A stretch of 38,419 nucleotides of DNA from Muribaculaceae bacterium (lineage in GTDB: Bacteria > Bacillota > Clostridia > Lachnospirales > Lachnospiraceae): NCBI GenBank assembly GCA_023663465.1, contig JAMPHJ010000016.1, positions 1-38,419 on the forward strand, given 5' to 3'. Under the pieces are notes generated by a model. That model saw only the letters and a list, made by a program, of their open reading frames with translations, was not told the origin of the DNA and made no database searches. This document shows, in pieces, positions 7,221 through 14,786 of the stretch; positions within the stretch are counted from its first letter, which is position 1; every line of letters starts with the position of its first letter. The translations under genes were made by a program, and so were the position numbers.

Positions 7221-8567
7221 TTATAATCTCTTCAAAAGCTCTTCCCTCTGCTCCTCATATCCCGGTTTTCCAAGCAGGGCGAACATGTTCTTCTTATAGC
7301 TTTCAACGCCCGGCTGGTTAAACGGATTCACGCCCAACAGATATCCGCTGACGCCGCAGGCAAATTCAAAGAAGTAGAACAACTCGCCCAAATAGAACTC
7401 ATTGACCTCTGGAATATTGATAACGAAATTCGGAACCTGTCCGTCGGTATGCGCCAGAATTGTTCCGTTCATCGCGCTCTTATTGACGAAATCCACACTC
7501 TTGCCTGCAAGGTAGTTAAGTCCGTCCAAATCTACGGGTTCTTCCCCGATTAAGATTTCTTCCCTGCTTGTCTCGATATTCAGAACCGTTTCAAACATCG
7601 TTCTTGCGCCGTCCTGGATAAACTGTCCCATAGAGTGCAAATCGGTCGTCAAATCCACACTTGCCGGGAAGATACCTTTCTGGTCTTTTCCTTCGGACTC
7701 GCCGTACAACTGTTTCCACCATTCGGAAACATAATGTGCCGCCGGTTCGTAGTTGGCAAGAATCTCGATGCCTTTTCCTTTTCTTAATAAAATATTCCGC
7801 AGCGCCGCATACTGCAGGGCGTCGTTTTCTTCAAAAGGAGCTTCTAACGCCATCTTTCTGCCTTCCGCAGCGCCTTCCATCAGCTTATCGATATCTGCGC
7901 CGGAAACTGCTATCGGCAGCAAGCCGACTGCGGTAAGCACGGAAAAACGTCCGCCTACGTCGTCCGGCACTACAAAGGACTCATAGCCTTCTTCTGTCGC
8001 CAGATTTTTCAGGGAACCTCTCGCTTTGTCCGTGGTCGCGTAAATTCTCTTCGCCGCGCCTTCTTTGCCATATTTCTTCTCAGCCATTTCCTTGAATACG
8101 CGGAACGCAATCGCAGGCTCGGTCGTCGTGCCTGACTTAGAAATCATATTGATGGAAAAGTCTCTGTCGCCGATGACATCAATCAGATGTTTAATATAGG
8201 TGGAGCTGATAGAATTTCCTACAAAATAAATTTCCGGGGTCTTTCTGATAGATTTATCCACCACATTGTAGAAGCTATGTCTCAAAAATTCAATCGCCGC
8301 TCTCGCGCCAAGATAAGAACCGCCGATACCGATGACCAGAAGCACTTCGGAATCGCTCTGAATCTGCGCCGCCGCCTTCTTGATTCTCGCAAACTCTTCT
8401 TTATCATAGTCAACCGGAAGGTCAATCCATCCGAGGAAATCGTTGCCCGCGCCGCTCTTTCCTACTAGCACTTCCTTTGCGTCCAGCGCAAGTTTTTTCA
8501 TGGATTCTACTTCCGCTTCCTTAATAAAGGGAGCCGCTTTTGAATAATCAAATTTAATTTTGCCCAT
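7221..8567 (-). CDS. pgi: Glucose-6-phosphate isomerase
   Basis: The 448-aa protein matches the Firmicutes-type Pgi in length. It shows [16 protein letters not shown], the sugar-phosphate loop [14 protein letters not shown], and the signature region [20 protein letters not shown] followed by [12 protein letters not shown]. It interconverts glucose 6-phosphate and fructose 6-phosphate in the cytosol. AGGAGAG lies upstream of the ATG. The gene has its own promoter (8614-8642) and terminator, so it is a single-gene unit. Confidence 0.96.
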   Translation of the reverse strand: MGKIKFDYSKAAPFIKEAEVESMKKLALDAKEVLVGKSGAGNDFLGWIDLPVDYDKEEFARIKKAAAQIQSDSEVLLVIGIGGSYLGARAAIEFLRHSFYNVVDKSIRKTPEIYFVGNSISSTYIKHLIDVIGDRDFSINMISKSGTTTEPAIAFRVFKEMAEKKYGKEGAAKRIYATTDKARGSLKNLATEEGYESFVVPDDVGGRFSVLTAVGLLPIAVSGADIDKLMEGAAEGRKMALEAPFEENDALQYAALRNILLRKGKGIEILANYEPAAHYVSEWWKQLYGESEGKDQKGIFPASVDLTTDLHSMGQFIQDGARTMFETVLNIETSREEILIGEEPVDLDGLNYLAGKSVDFVNKSAMNGTILAHTDGQVPNFVINIPEVNEFYLGELFYFFEFACGVSGYLLGVNPFNQPGVESYKKNMFALLGKPGYEEQREELLKRL

Positions 8568-8613
8568 TGTTCATCTCTCCTTCTTCTATAGTCATCCGAC
8601 TAATGTTATGTTT

Positions 8614-8642
8614 AGTGTAGCATTGCTTATCGGCTTTTTCAA
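8614..8642 (-). promoter_or_regulatory. pgi promoter
   Basis: On the minus strand TTGAAA (8637-8642) and TACACT (8614-8619) are 17 bases apart, about 47 bases before the pgi start. Confidence 0.7.
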
Positions 8643-8692
8643 GATAAAAAATTGGAAGCCGCAGGGCGGAAAGCCCGCAAAGGTTTTTTGCG

Positions 8693-10300
8693 TCATTTCG
8701 CCCTAAACCCGTCTTCTATGCTATCGCCTATCAGCGTACTTCTCTCCAGCATAACCGGGTAGCATGTTCCGGGGCATACATGGTAACTATTTATTTCAAT
8801 CCCGTCCGCCGCATAATAAATTGTATTTCCGTTGATTTCAAGACTCTGCATATTTCCGCTGTCATAGTCTTTCTGCGCGATATAGTAAGGTTCTTTCAGA
8901 TTGTGTTTTATAAAAACGCCCGCGTCCGTCACATACTGGTCCCAATAAGGACTGACGGATACCAGGATGCAGAATAGCAGCCCGCCTGTCGCAAGGCTGG
9001 CGAAACCTTTTTTCGGCATACTGATGCATTCCCCTACGGCAAGCATAATCACCGCAAATAGAAATGCAAGCCCATACCGGATAAAAGGCGCCATCAGGAA
9101 CCAGACTAAGATGTTTGCCCATATGGTAATATGAAGAATCCCGTATTTTAGTGAAAATTTCTCTTTTTTTACCGCCTTCACGCCCCAGATAAAAAGCTGC
9201 AGTGCCGCCCCCAGAACGACCGCGCCAAGAAACATCTGCTCATACCGGAACTGATGTTCCCACCAGACCGGAAGCCACTTAGAAACCGGCAAATCCACTT
9301 TTGCCGTATCGTACAGGCAGCGCCCCCAGACTTTAATCTGATTCGCGTCTATTAGAAGATATTCTTTGGGGATTTTCCATTCCGGGTGAAAAATATCGAT
9401 ATGTTCAAACGGATATAAAAGCCAGCCGGAAATCAGATAATTCCGAACCAGAAAAGGACATAAAATAACGCAGCCGCAAAGAAGACATGCCGCGATATCT
9501 TTCCACTTTTTCTCTTTTATCAGATAAACGGCGGGATAAACCGCCAGCAGGACAAGCATACATGCCGAAAACTTCAGCGTCGCCACAAAGACTGCGGCAA
9601 TCGACAGCAGCGCGTAGGGGCGGATGTCCGTACCGGAAACATTCGCTTCACACCACGCCGTCAGAATGAAGAAAACAAAAAACATAACCGCGTAGTCTGT
9701 CGCCGGGGACATGCTGCGCGTGATATTTACCAACGTATAAAATAAAATGCCTATTTTCATCATATCCGGGACATGATTCTCATGCCGTTTGAAATCTTTT
9801 AACCCATGAAAGGCATACAGACACATGACGACTTCCAAAAATCCCGTCGTCGTATGCAGGGAACGCCCCAACAGCCACCGCAGACTGAACATGGCGGCAA
9901 AGGCAAGATAAGAACTATTGTAGGCAAAATGCAGCTGCAGATTGCCCACGCCTTTTATCAGACCATACTCCTCATACAGCCGGATTGCCGCGGCATGATA
10001 AATATTCGTATCGGTATGAAATTCCCCTCTGGAAGTAAAAAAAGCGATTCCCAGAATGAAACAGGCATAGAACACCCCTTCCCAGGAACGCACCACCGGC
10101 GCATAGGTTTTCCAAAGCTTTCGCAGCGTATCCCTTCTCCGGTAAGCACAAAATAAGGCAATCGCAAACAATAAAATGTGAGAAACCGCCCCTATCCTGC
10201 CAAAAATGCTAAAAAACTGCGCATACACAGTAATTCCTATCATCCCCGCAACAAGATAGTGCGTCCATGAGAATTTAATGCTTTTTACCCCCCCCCTCAA
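8693..10300 (-). CDS. Polytopic membrane protein, main reading frame, split from its start by a G9 tract
   Basis: The 535-codon frame encodes about ten or more hydrophobic segments (for example HYLVAGMIGITVYAQFFSIF and HILLFAIALFCAYR) and a C-terminal soluble tail. It resembles glycosyltransferase-like or LIC_10190-type multipass proteins; the function is not known. The only upstream start in this frame is a TTG at 10300 with no convincing ribosome site. A well-placed ATG at 10367 with GGAGG lies in another frame and would add a first membrane helix. The two frames join if the run at 10288-10296 has eight G instead of nine. The gene is therefore either off, phase-variable, broken, or affected by a homopolymer error. 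Confidence 0.8.
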   Translation of the reverse strand: MRGGVKSIKFSWTHYLVAGMIGITVYAQFFSIFGRIGAVSHILLFAIALFCAYRRRDTLRKLWKTYAPVVRSWEGVFYACFILGIAFFTSRGEFHTDTNIYHAAAIRLYEEYGLIKGVGNLQLHFAYNSSYLAFAAMFSLRWLLGRSLHTTTGFLEVVMCLYAFHGLKDFKRHENHVPDMMKIGILFYTLVNITRSMSPATDYAVMFFVFFILTAWCEANVSGTDIRPYALLSIAAVFVATLKFSACMLVLLAVYPAVYLIKEKKWKDIAACLLCGCVILCPFLVRNYLISGWLLYPFEHIDIFHPEWKIPKEYLLIDANQIKVWGRCLYDTAKVDLPVSKWLPVWWEHQFRYEQMFLGAVVLGAALQLFIWGVKAVKKEKFSLKYGILHITIWANILVWFLMAPFIRYGLAFLFAVIMLAVGECISMPKKGFASLATGGLLFCILVSVSPYWDQYVTDAGVFIKHNLKEPYYIAQKDYDSGNMQSLEINGNTIYYAADGIEINSYHVCPGTCYPVMLERSTLIGDSIEDGFRAK

Positions 10301-10367
10301 GGATTTCCAGCCCGATAAGCGTACAAATACACGCTATATACAGCCAGCTTAACAACACCGCCACCAT
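10275..10367 (-). CDS. N-terminal segment of the membrane protein, out of frame after the G9 tract
   Basis: GGAGG, 8 bases before the ATG at 10367, starts the peptide MVAVLLSWLYIACICTLIGL, then EILEGGGKKH and a stop at 10275. It is a classic first transmembrane helix. With one G fewer the reading continues as EILEGG-VKSIKFSWTHYLV into the 535-codon frame. The promoter at 10469-10497 drives it. Confidence 0.75.
   Translation of the reverse strand: MVAVLLSWLYIACICTLIGLEILEGGGKKH
10288..10296 (-). repeat. Homopolymer of nine G (coding strand) at the frame junction
   Basis: Nine consecutive C on the plus strand (G on the coding strand), preceded by A and followed by T. A tract of this length near the 5' end of a surface or membrane gene is the usual layout of a slipped-strand contingency locus. 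G8 gives the full-length protein, G9 (seen here) stops after about 30 codons, and G10 also fails to join the frames. Confidence 0.9.
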
Positions 10368-10468
10368 AAATTCATCCTCCTACCAGAGCAGTTTTCACGC
10401 GGGCGCAAACGCCTATCCAGACTCCCGCTTATCCCTAACCGCCCTGTCTCATCATTTTATTTAAACAC

Positions 10469-10497
10469 AGTATATAAAACCTCCCTTTCCATGTCAA
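10469..10497 (-). promoter_or_regulatory. Strong promoter for the G-tract membrane gene
   Basis: On the minus strand a perfect TTGACA (10492-10497) and TATACT (10469-10474) are exactly 17 bases apart, about 100 bases before the ATG at 10367. This supports 10367 as the real translation start. Confidence 0.8.
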
Positions 10498-10591
10498 TCA
10501 CTACCCAATAATCCACCGGATTCCCAGGCATCGCTCTTCCGTCACCTCTTTACCGCCGAACCGATGGCGCCAAGGGCGCCGAGGGGAGCAG

Positions 10592-10725
10592 GGCAGATAT
10601 TATTCCCGCAAAGGTCCTTGAAAAACGCCGGCACTTAGCGAAAAAGACGCAAAGCGGCTTTTGAGCTTAGTACCGCTGCGTTTTTCACGGAGCGAGAGCG
10701 CGCCTTCGCGGGAATAATATCCGCC
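10592..10725. repeat. 134-bp palindromic interspersed repeat, copy A
   Basis: The copy starts GGCAGATAT and ends ATATCCGCC, near-inverted ends. The inner 100 bases (10610-10709) differ from copy B at about 11 positions. The ends extend into a local 31-bp inverted repeat (10579-10609 against 10708-10738, one mismatch). It lies between the end of the ABC-2 permease gene and the promoter of the membrane gene. The rest of the 10498-10793 gap is GC-rich with C runs and holds no convincing gene. Confidence 0.85.
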
Positions 10726-10793
10726 CTGCTCCCCTCGGTGCCCGCCCCCCCCCGGCGCCCGCCCCCCGGCATCCGCAACCGCAACCGCACCCC

Positions 10794-11459
10794 TCAAAAC
10801 TCCTTCTTCCGCATAATCCCCACACTAACACGAAACGACACCGCAAGACACCCCAGAAAAACCAGGCAGACCAGCATTCCCATCACCCATTTATCCAAAG
10901 AAAGAAATTCTGTAACGATATGGACAATCATATCCTGCAATTCCCCTTCCTTCGCCAGAAACGGAATCAGAATATTCTTAACCGACGTTATCACCACTAT
11001 GGCAGCAGCAAAGATTCCCAATAACACCATTCTACTTTTTTCCCCGGTAAATTTCAGTTGCAGTGGCAGCATCAGCATTTGAAAAAACATAAAAATCACG
11101 ACCGTAGCAATCGCTTCCACAAAAATCTGCATAGCAGCGCTGCGATAGAACAACATACAGACCGCCATACTAAATACCGTTCCAAATAAGCTTCCGCCAA
11201 ACATCAAAATATATTTTTCCACTGCATAAGTTTCCCGTTTCACCGGCAATGTCATAAGAAACGTCATACCCTTATTATGCACATCATAGGCAATTGTATT
11301 CAAAACCAGCAATGCAAATATCATCGACGAATATCCTATCAAAAAAGAATAATTGCCATTTCCTTGCATGACAAATACCATCATCACCAATAATAAAATA
11401 ATCATAAATCTTGCGTTATGAAGCACCAGCCTTATATCTTTCACTAATAATCCTTTCAT
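10794..11459 (-). CDS. ABC-2 type transporter permease
   Basis: The 221-aa protein begins MKGLLVKDIRLVLHNARFMI and has six hydrophobic segments, ending with the basic tail GIMRKKEF. The N-terminal LLxKDxxL pattern followed by a membrane helix is typical of short ABC-2 permeases paired with a GntR/YtrA-type regulator. GGAGGGATTCGT precedes the ATG. It lies 59 bases after the ATPase gene in the same operon. The substrate is unknown; export of a peptide or a role in envelope stress is likely by family. Confidence 0.85.
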   Translation of the reverse strand: MKGLLVKDIRLVLHNARFMIILLLVMMVFVMQGNGNYSFLIGYSSMIFALLVLNTIAYDVHNKGMTFLMTLPVKRETYAVEKYILMFGGSLFGTVFSMAVCMLFYRSAAMQIFVEAIATVVIFMFFQMLMLPLQLKFTGEKSRMVLLGIFAAAIVVITSVKNILIPFLAKEGELQDMIVHIVTEFLSLDKWVMGMLVCLVFLGCLAVSFRVSVGIMRKKEF

Positions 11460-11518
11460 ACGAATCCCTCCATATCAGAACCTCAACTGAATAACAATGC
11501 CATTCCCAGCCTGCAATC

Positions 11519-12370
11519 CTACTCCTTTTCACCCTTTGCAACCATCAGCATTATATCGTCAATACTGCCCTTTTCCACGACAATCGCCGGATAGTTATCC
11601 AGATAAAACTGCTTATCCCTTGTCAGAAGCTTATAGCCGAAAGATTCCTTCTTCCGATAGTTGATATAACGTTTATCCAACGCCCTGTACTGTTCTTCAT
11701 CCACCTTGAGAATGCCGTAATCAGACAAAATCACATCGGTATCCTCATGAAACAAAATGCTCCCATTCTGCAGAAAATATAAGTCATCGCACAATCCTTC
11801 CAAATCGGAAGAAATATGGGAGCTGACAAGGATTCCCCTGTCTTCTTCACTCATGTATTCCCGCATCTCATCCAGCAAATCATTGCGCGCTACCGCGTCC
11901 AGCCCCACCGTGGGTTCATCCAGAATCAGAAACTTCGCATCATAACTCATGGCAATCAGCAGCTTAAACTTCGCCTTCATTCCGGTAGAAAAGTCATTCA
12001 ACGGCTTCTTCATCGGCAGCCCGTATTTTTCACACTTCTGTATAAAACGCTCTTTCCTGAAATTCGGATACGCCGCTTTCATCACTGCGATAACGTCCGC
12101 GATTGTCAGGATATCGCTGAAGGTGCTTTCCGCGAGAACCACCCCGATTTGCCGCTTATCTGTCATAGAAACCTGCCGGCTGTCTTTCCCCAATATTTCT
12201 ATCCTGCCCCCGTCTATATGAATCAGTCCCAGCGCAGCTTTAAAAGTCGTGCTTTTCCCCGCCCCATTCGCGCCTATGATTCCGGTAATACGTCCCTCTT
12301 CCACCTGCAGAGAGCAATTTAAACAAAAATCTTTATATTGTTTTTGCACACCATCTAATTTTAACAGCAT
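11519..12370 (-). CDS. ABC transporter ATP-binding protein
   Basis: The 283-aa protein carries Walker A GANGAGKST (about residues 37-45), a diverged signature FSTGMKAKFKLLIAM, Walker B FLILDEPTVGLD and the H-loop SSHISSD. The FSTGMK signature in place of LSGGQ is common in ABC-2 exporters. The start at 12370 (MLLKLDGVQKQY) is preferred because GGAGCG precedes it; the open frame extends to 12448 into the regulator gene. It forms the exporter with the downstream permease. Confidence 0.9.
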   Translation of the reverse strand: MLLKLDGVQKQYKDFCLNCSLQVEEGRITGIIGANGAGKSTTFKAALGLIHIDGGRIEILGKDSRQVSMTDKRQIGVVLAESTFSDILTIADVIAVMKAAYPNFRKERFIQKCEKYGLPMKKPLNDFSTGMKAKFKLLIAMSYDAKFLILDEPTVGLDAVARNDLLDEMREYMSEEDRGILVSSHISSDLEGLCDDLYFLQNGSILFHEDTDVILSDYGILKVDEEQYRALDKRYINYRKKESFGYKLLTRDKQFYLDNYPAIVVEKGSIDDIMLMVAKGEKE

Positions 12371-12407
12371 AAACCCACGCTCCTTTTTCACTCCAGCTTT
12401 TCCGCTT

Positions 12408-12776
12408 TCATTCCATGAGTAAATCAAACAACTCCCGGATTTCCTCATCTTTCATTCCGCACTTACGCCCCTCGGCGATAGCCAGCTCCAGCTTCGCTTC
12501 CACCTCTTTTGTCTTCTCTTCCTGTAAAAAGTTGGCATTGCCCCGCGCCACAAAACTGCCTTTCCCGTGCACGGTGACAATAAAACCTTCCTCTTCCAGA
12601 CAATCGTAAGCTTTTTTCACCGTCAGGGCACTGATTTTCAGATCCTTGGACAAAGACCTTACCGAAGGCAGCATCGTTTCTTCCTGCAGCCGCCCATCCA
12701 TAATCATCGCCTTAATCTGCCCGACGATTTGTTCATAAATTGGTTCCATCGATGAATTACTGATAATAATATTCAT
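12408..12776 (-). CDS. GntR-family (YtrA-type) transcriptional regulator
   Basis: The 122-aa protein has a winged helix at residues 10-78 (PIYEQIVGQIKAMIMDGRL, LPSVRSLSKDL, TVKKAYDCLEEEGFI, GKGSFVA) and a short helical tail instead of a large effector domain, the mark of the YtrA subgroup. Such proteins usually repress their own ABC operon and respond to cell-envelope antibiotics. It is the first gene of the operon, with the ABC pair directly downstream and a repeat-containing promoter upstream. Confidence 0.9.
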   Translation of the reverse strand: MNIIISNSSMEPIYEQIVGQIKAMIMDGRLQEETMLPSVRSLSKDLKISALTVKKAYDCLEEEGFIVTVHGKGSFVARGNANFLQEEKTKEVEAKLELAIAEGRKCGMKDEEIRELFDLLME

Positions 12777-12846
12777 AGTTTTTATCCTTTTTATTTTGCA
12801 AAATTTTCATGAAAAGGAAATGCGCATTCCTGTCTCGACAATAAAC

Positions 12847-12875
12847 AGTATATAACAGTATATATCAGTTGTCAA
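12847..12875 (-). promoter_or_regulatory. Promoter and likely operator of the GntR-ABC operon
   Basis: On the minus strand TTGACA (12870-12875) and TATACT (12847-12852) are 17 bases apart. The spacer and -10 contain a 10-bp direct repeat ATATACTGTT, twice in tandem, and an imperfect palindrome ACTGATA/TATACTGT. This is a plausible autorepressor site. Confidence 0.75.
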
Positions 12876-12958
12876 TAGGGATGGCGCATCTTTTTAAAAA
12901 AAGAGGTGTTTTCTATGCAGGGGTGTGGTAAAATGCTGGGGATAGGAGGCGCTCCAAA

Positions 12959-13639
12959 ATGAAACTACTCATCCTAGAAGACGATATCGGTTTAAACCGC
13001 GGCATTTCCTACGCATTGACCCAGGAAGGCTACGAAATATCCAGCGCGCAGACTATGAAAGAAGGCTTTGCCATTTTTGAAAAAGAAACGCCCGATGCAA
13101 TCCTGTTAGATTTGAACCTGCCGGACGGTGACGGAATTGATTTCTGCAAAAAAGTACGCAGCGTTTCCGGAAGCAAATCCGAAACGCCGATTCTGATGCT
13201 TACTGCGCGGGATATGGAAGTGGATGAAATCATGGGGCTTACCAGCGGTGCCGACGATTATATCACGAAACCCTTTTCCGTATCCATCCTCAAAGTCAGG
13301 CTGCAGAATATCCTGAACAGAAAACAAAATAAAACGAACCCCCAAAACATGCTGCAGTCCGGGGATATTTCCATTGATAAAAATACGCTCCGCGCTTTTT
13401 ACAGGCAGTCGGAGTTAGACCTTAGTATCACGGAATTTCGTCTATTACGGTACTTCCTGGAAAATAAAAACCAGGCGCTTTTAAAAGAACAGATTCTGCA
13501 GCATATCTGGGACATGGACGGCAATTATGTGGAAGAAAACACCCTTTCCGTCAATATCAGCCGTCTTCGTAAGAAACTCGGCAAAGACTATATCCGCACC
13601 ATTCCGGGCATCGGCTATCTATGGGAGGAAAAAGCATGA
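12959..13639 (+). CDS. OmpR/PhoB-family response regulator
   Basis: The 226-aa protein has a receiver domain with acidic pocket EDD (7-9), phosphoacceptor D51 in LLDLNLPDGDG, and the late Lys in ADDYITKPFS. A winged-helix DNA-binding domain (ITEFRLLRYFLENKNQ, VEENTLSVNISRLRKKLG, IRTIPGIGYLWE) follows. AGGAGG lies about 9 bases before the ATG, with a weak TAAAAT -10 at 12929-12934. It is translationally coupled to the kinase by an ATGA overlap. Targets are unknown; the FtsX-type exporter 3.5 kb downstream is one candidate. Confidence 0.94.
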   Translation: MKLLILEDDIGLNRGISYALTQEGYEISSAQTMKEGFAIFEKETPDAILLDLNLPDGDGIDFCKKVRSVSGSKSETPILMLTARDMEVDEIMGLTSGADDYITKPFSVSILKVRLQNILNRKQNKTNPQNMLQSGDISIDKNTLRAFYRQSELDLSITEFRLLRYFLENKNQALLKEQILQHIWDMDGNYVEENTLSVNISRLRKKLGKDYIRTIPGIGYLWEEKA

Positions 13640-14616
13640 CGACGCAAATCTGGATTGTAACTTTATGCACAATGCTTGCCCTATACATGGTATCCCTTAT
13701 CGGAATCACCTTATACCATAAGAAACAGTGGGCAAATCTGGATAGGATTCTGGATAACATTCAAAACGAAAATCATATAGAAGCCGCCATAGAGGAGCTT
13801 TCCGAGACAAGGGAATCCAAAATCGCCAGCCGGCTGCACCGGATTTTAAATACCGCTTATTTCAAAGAGTCGCAGGCAATTGTCGAGAAAAATCAGATTA
13901 CGGTTTTACTTTCCGACATTTCCCACCAGCTCAAAACACCTCTGGCAAATATCGTAATGAATATGGAACTTTTACAGGACGATACCCTGCCAAAAGAAAA
14001 GCGGCTGGAATTTCTAGCCCACACCAAAAGTCAGGCGGAGAAAATGCAATGGCTGATGGACAGCCTTTTAAAAGCTTCCCGGTTGGAAAACGGCATGATT
14101 CAGTTTCATGCACAATACACTGGCATCAAACAGACCATCGCCCAGGCTGTCAGCGCAGTCTATGCACAGGCGTCCGCCAGACAAATCCAACTGTCCGTAG
14201 AAGATTTCCAGGATATAACCCTCTACCACAATCCCAAATGGACCGCAGAAGCGCTGACCAATATCCTGGAAAACGCTATAAAATATTCCCCGGAAAAAAG
14301 CTGCATACGCATCGCCATTTCCCGGCTGGATATTTACACAAGAATCACGATTCAGGATGAAGGCATCGGCATCCCGGAAAAAGAATACAATCATATCTTC
14401 CAGCGTTTTTACCGCGGCAAAGAAGTTAATCAGCAGGAAGGCAGCGGACTCGGACTCTACTTGGCGCAGCTCATCCTGCAATGTGAAAAAGGCTATATTT
14501 CCGTATCCTCAAAAGTCGGACAGGGAAGCTGCTTTTCTGTTTTCCTTTTAAATCCTACTTCCACGGAAATCAATTATCAGTCCGCGCTTCCTGTTGAACT
14601 GGTCAGGCAGATATAA
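13636..14616 (+). CDS. Sensor histidine kinase with one membrane helix
   Basis: The 326-aa protein starts MTTQIWIVTLCTMLALYMVS, a single N-terminal membrane helix with almost no outside part. The H-box is LLSDISHQLKTPLANI with H97. The HATPase domain shows NILENAIKYSP (N box), DEGIGIPEKE (G1) and GSGLGLYLAQ (G2). The start at 13636 is chosen for the ATGA overlap and the GGGAGG before it. Lack of a large sensor domain is typical of kinases that read an ABC transporter. Its last 18 codons lie in the left arm of a large inverted repeat. Confidence 0.92.
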   Translation: MTTQIWIVTLCTMLALYMVSLIGITLYHKKQWANLDRILDNIQNENHIEAAIEELSETRESKIASRLHRILNTAYFKESQAIVEKNQITVLLSDISHQLKTPLANIVMNMELLQDDTLPKEKRLEFLAHTKSQAEKMQWLMDSLLKASRLENGMIQFHAQYTGIKQTIAQAVSAVYAQASARQIQLSVEDFQDITLYHNPKWTAEALTNILENAIKYSPEKSCIRIAISRLDIYTRITIQDEGIGIPEKEYNHIFQRFYRGKEVNQQEGSGLGLYLAQLILQCEKGYISVSSKVGQGSCFSVFLLNPTSTEINYQSALPVELVRQI

Positions 14617-14783
14617 ATCCCATGAAGGTCCTTGAAAAACGCCAGCACTTAGTGAAAAAGTCGCAACGCGGCTTTTGAACTTAGTACTGTTGCGTTTTTC
14701 ACGGAGCGAAAGCGTGCCTTCACGGGATTTATATCTGTCTGGCCACTCTAAAACCTAAATGCGGACTGATAATTGATTTCCGT
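14563..14783. repeat. Large inverted repeat around copy B, duplicating the kinase 3' end
   Basis: A perfect 23-bp inverted match pairs 14563-14585 with 14761-14783, well outside the 134-bp element. A diverged stretch and the element ends lie between. The left arm is kinase coding sequence (codons for TEINYQS). The right arm is noncoding and stops 4 bases short of the CLC gene stop. Confidence 0.88.
14606..14739. repeat. 134-bp palindromic interspersed repeat, copy B
   Basis: The same element and orientation as at 10592-10725, the same length, starting GGCAGATAT and ending ATATCTGTC. An inner hairpin pairs GTGAAAAA/CGCAAC with GTTGCG/TTTTTCAC, and GAAGG pairs with CCTTC outside it. It overlaps the last four codons and stop of the kinase and lies between two convergent genes, where it could act as a bidirectional terminator. 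Confidence 0.87.
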
Positions 14784-14786
14784 ATC

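Noticed and set aside
8641-8692. GC-rich hairpin GGGC-GGAAA-GCCC as terminator of the G-tract membrane gene
   Set aside because: The stem is short and the T-rich part lies on the wrong side or too far for a clear terminator.
10600-10797. Minus-strand ORF of 65 codons rich in Gly/Arg
   Set aside because: It is the translation of the GC-rich repeat copy A and C runs, without a ribosome site.
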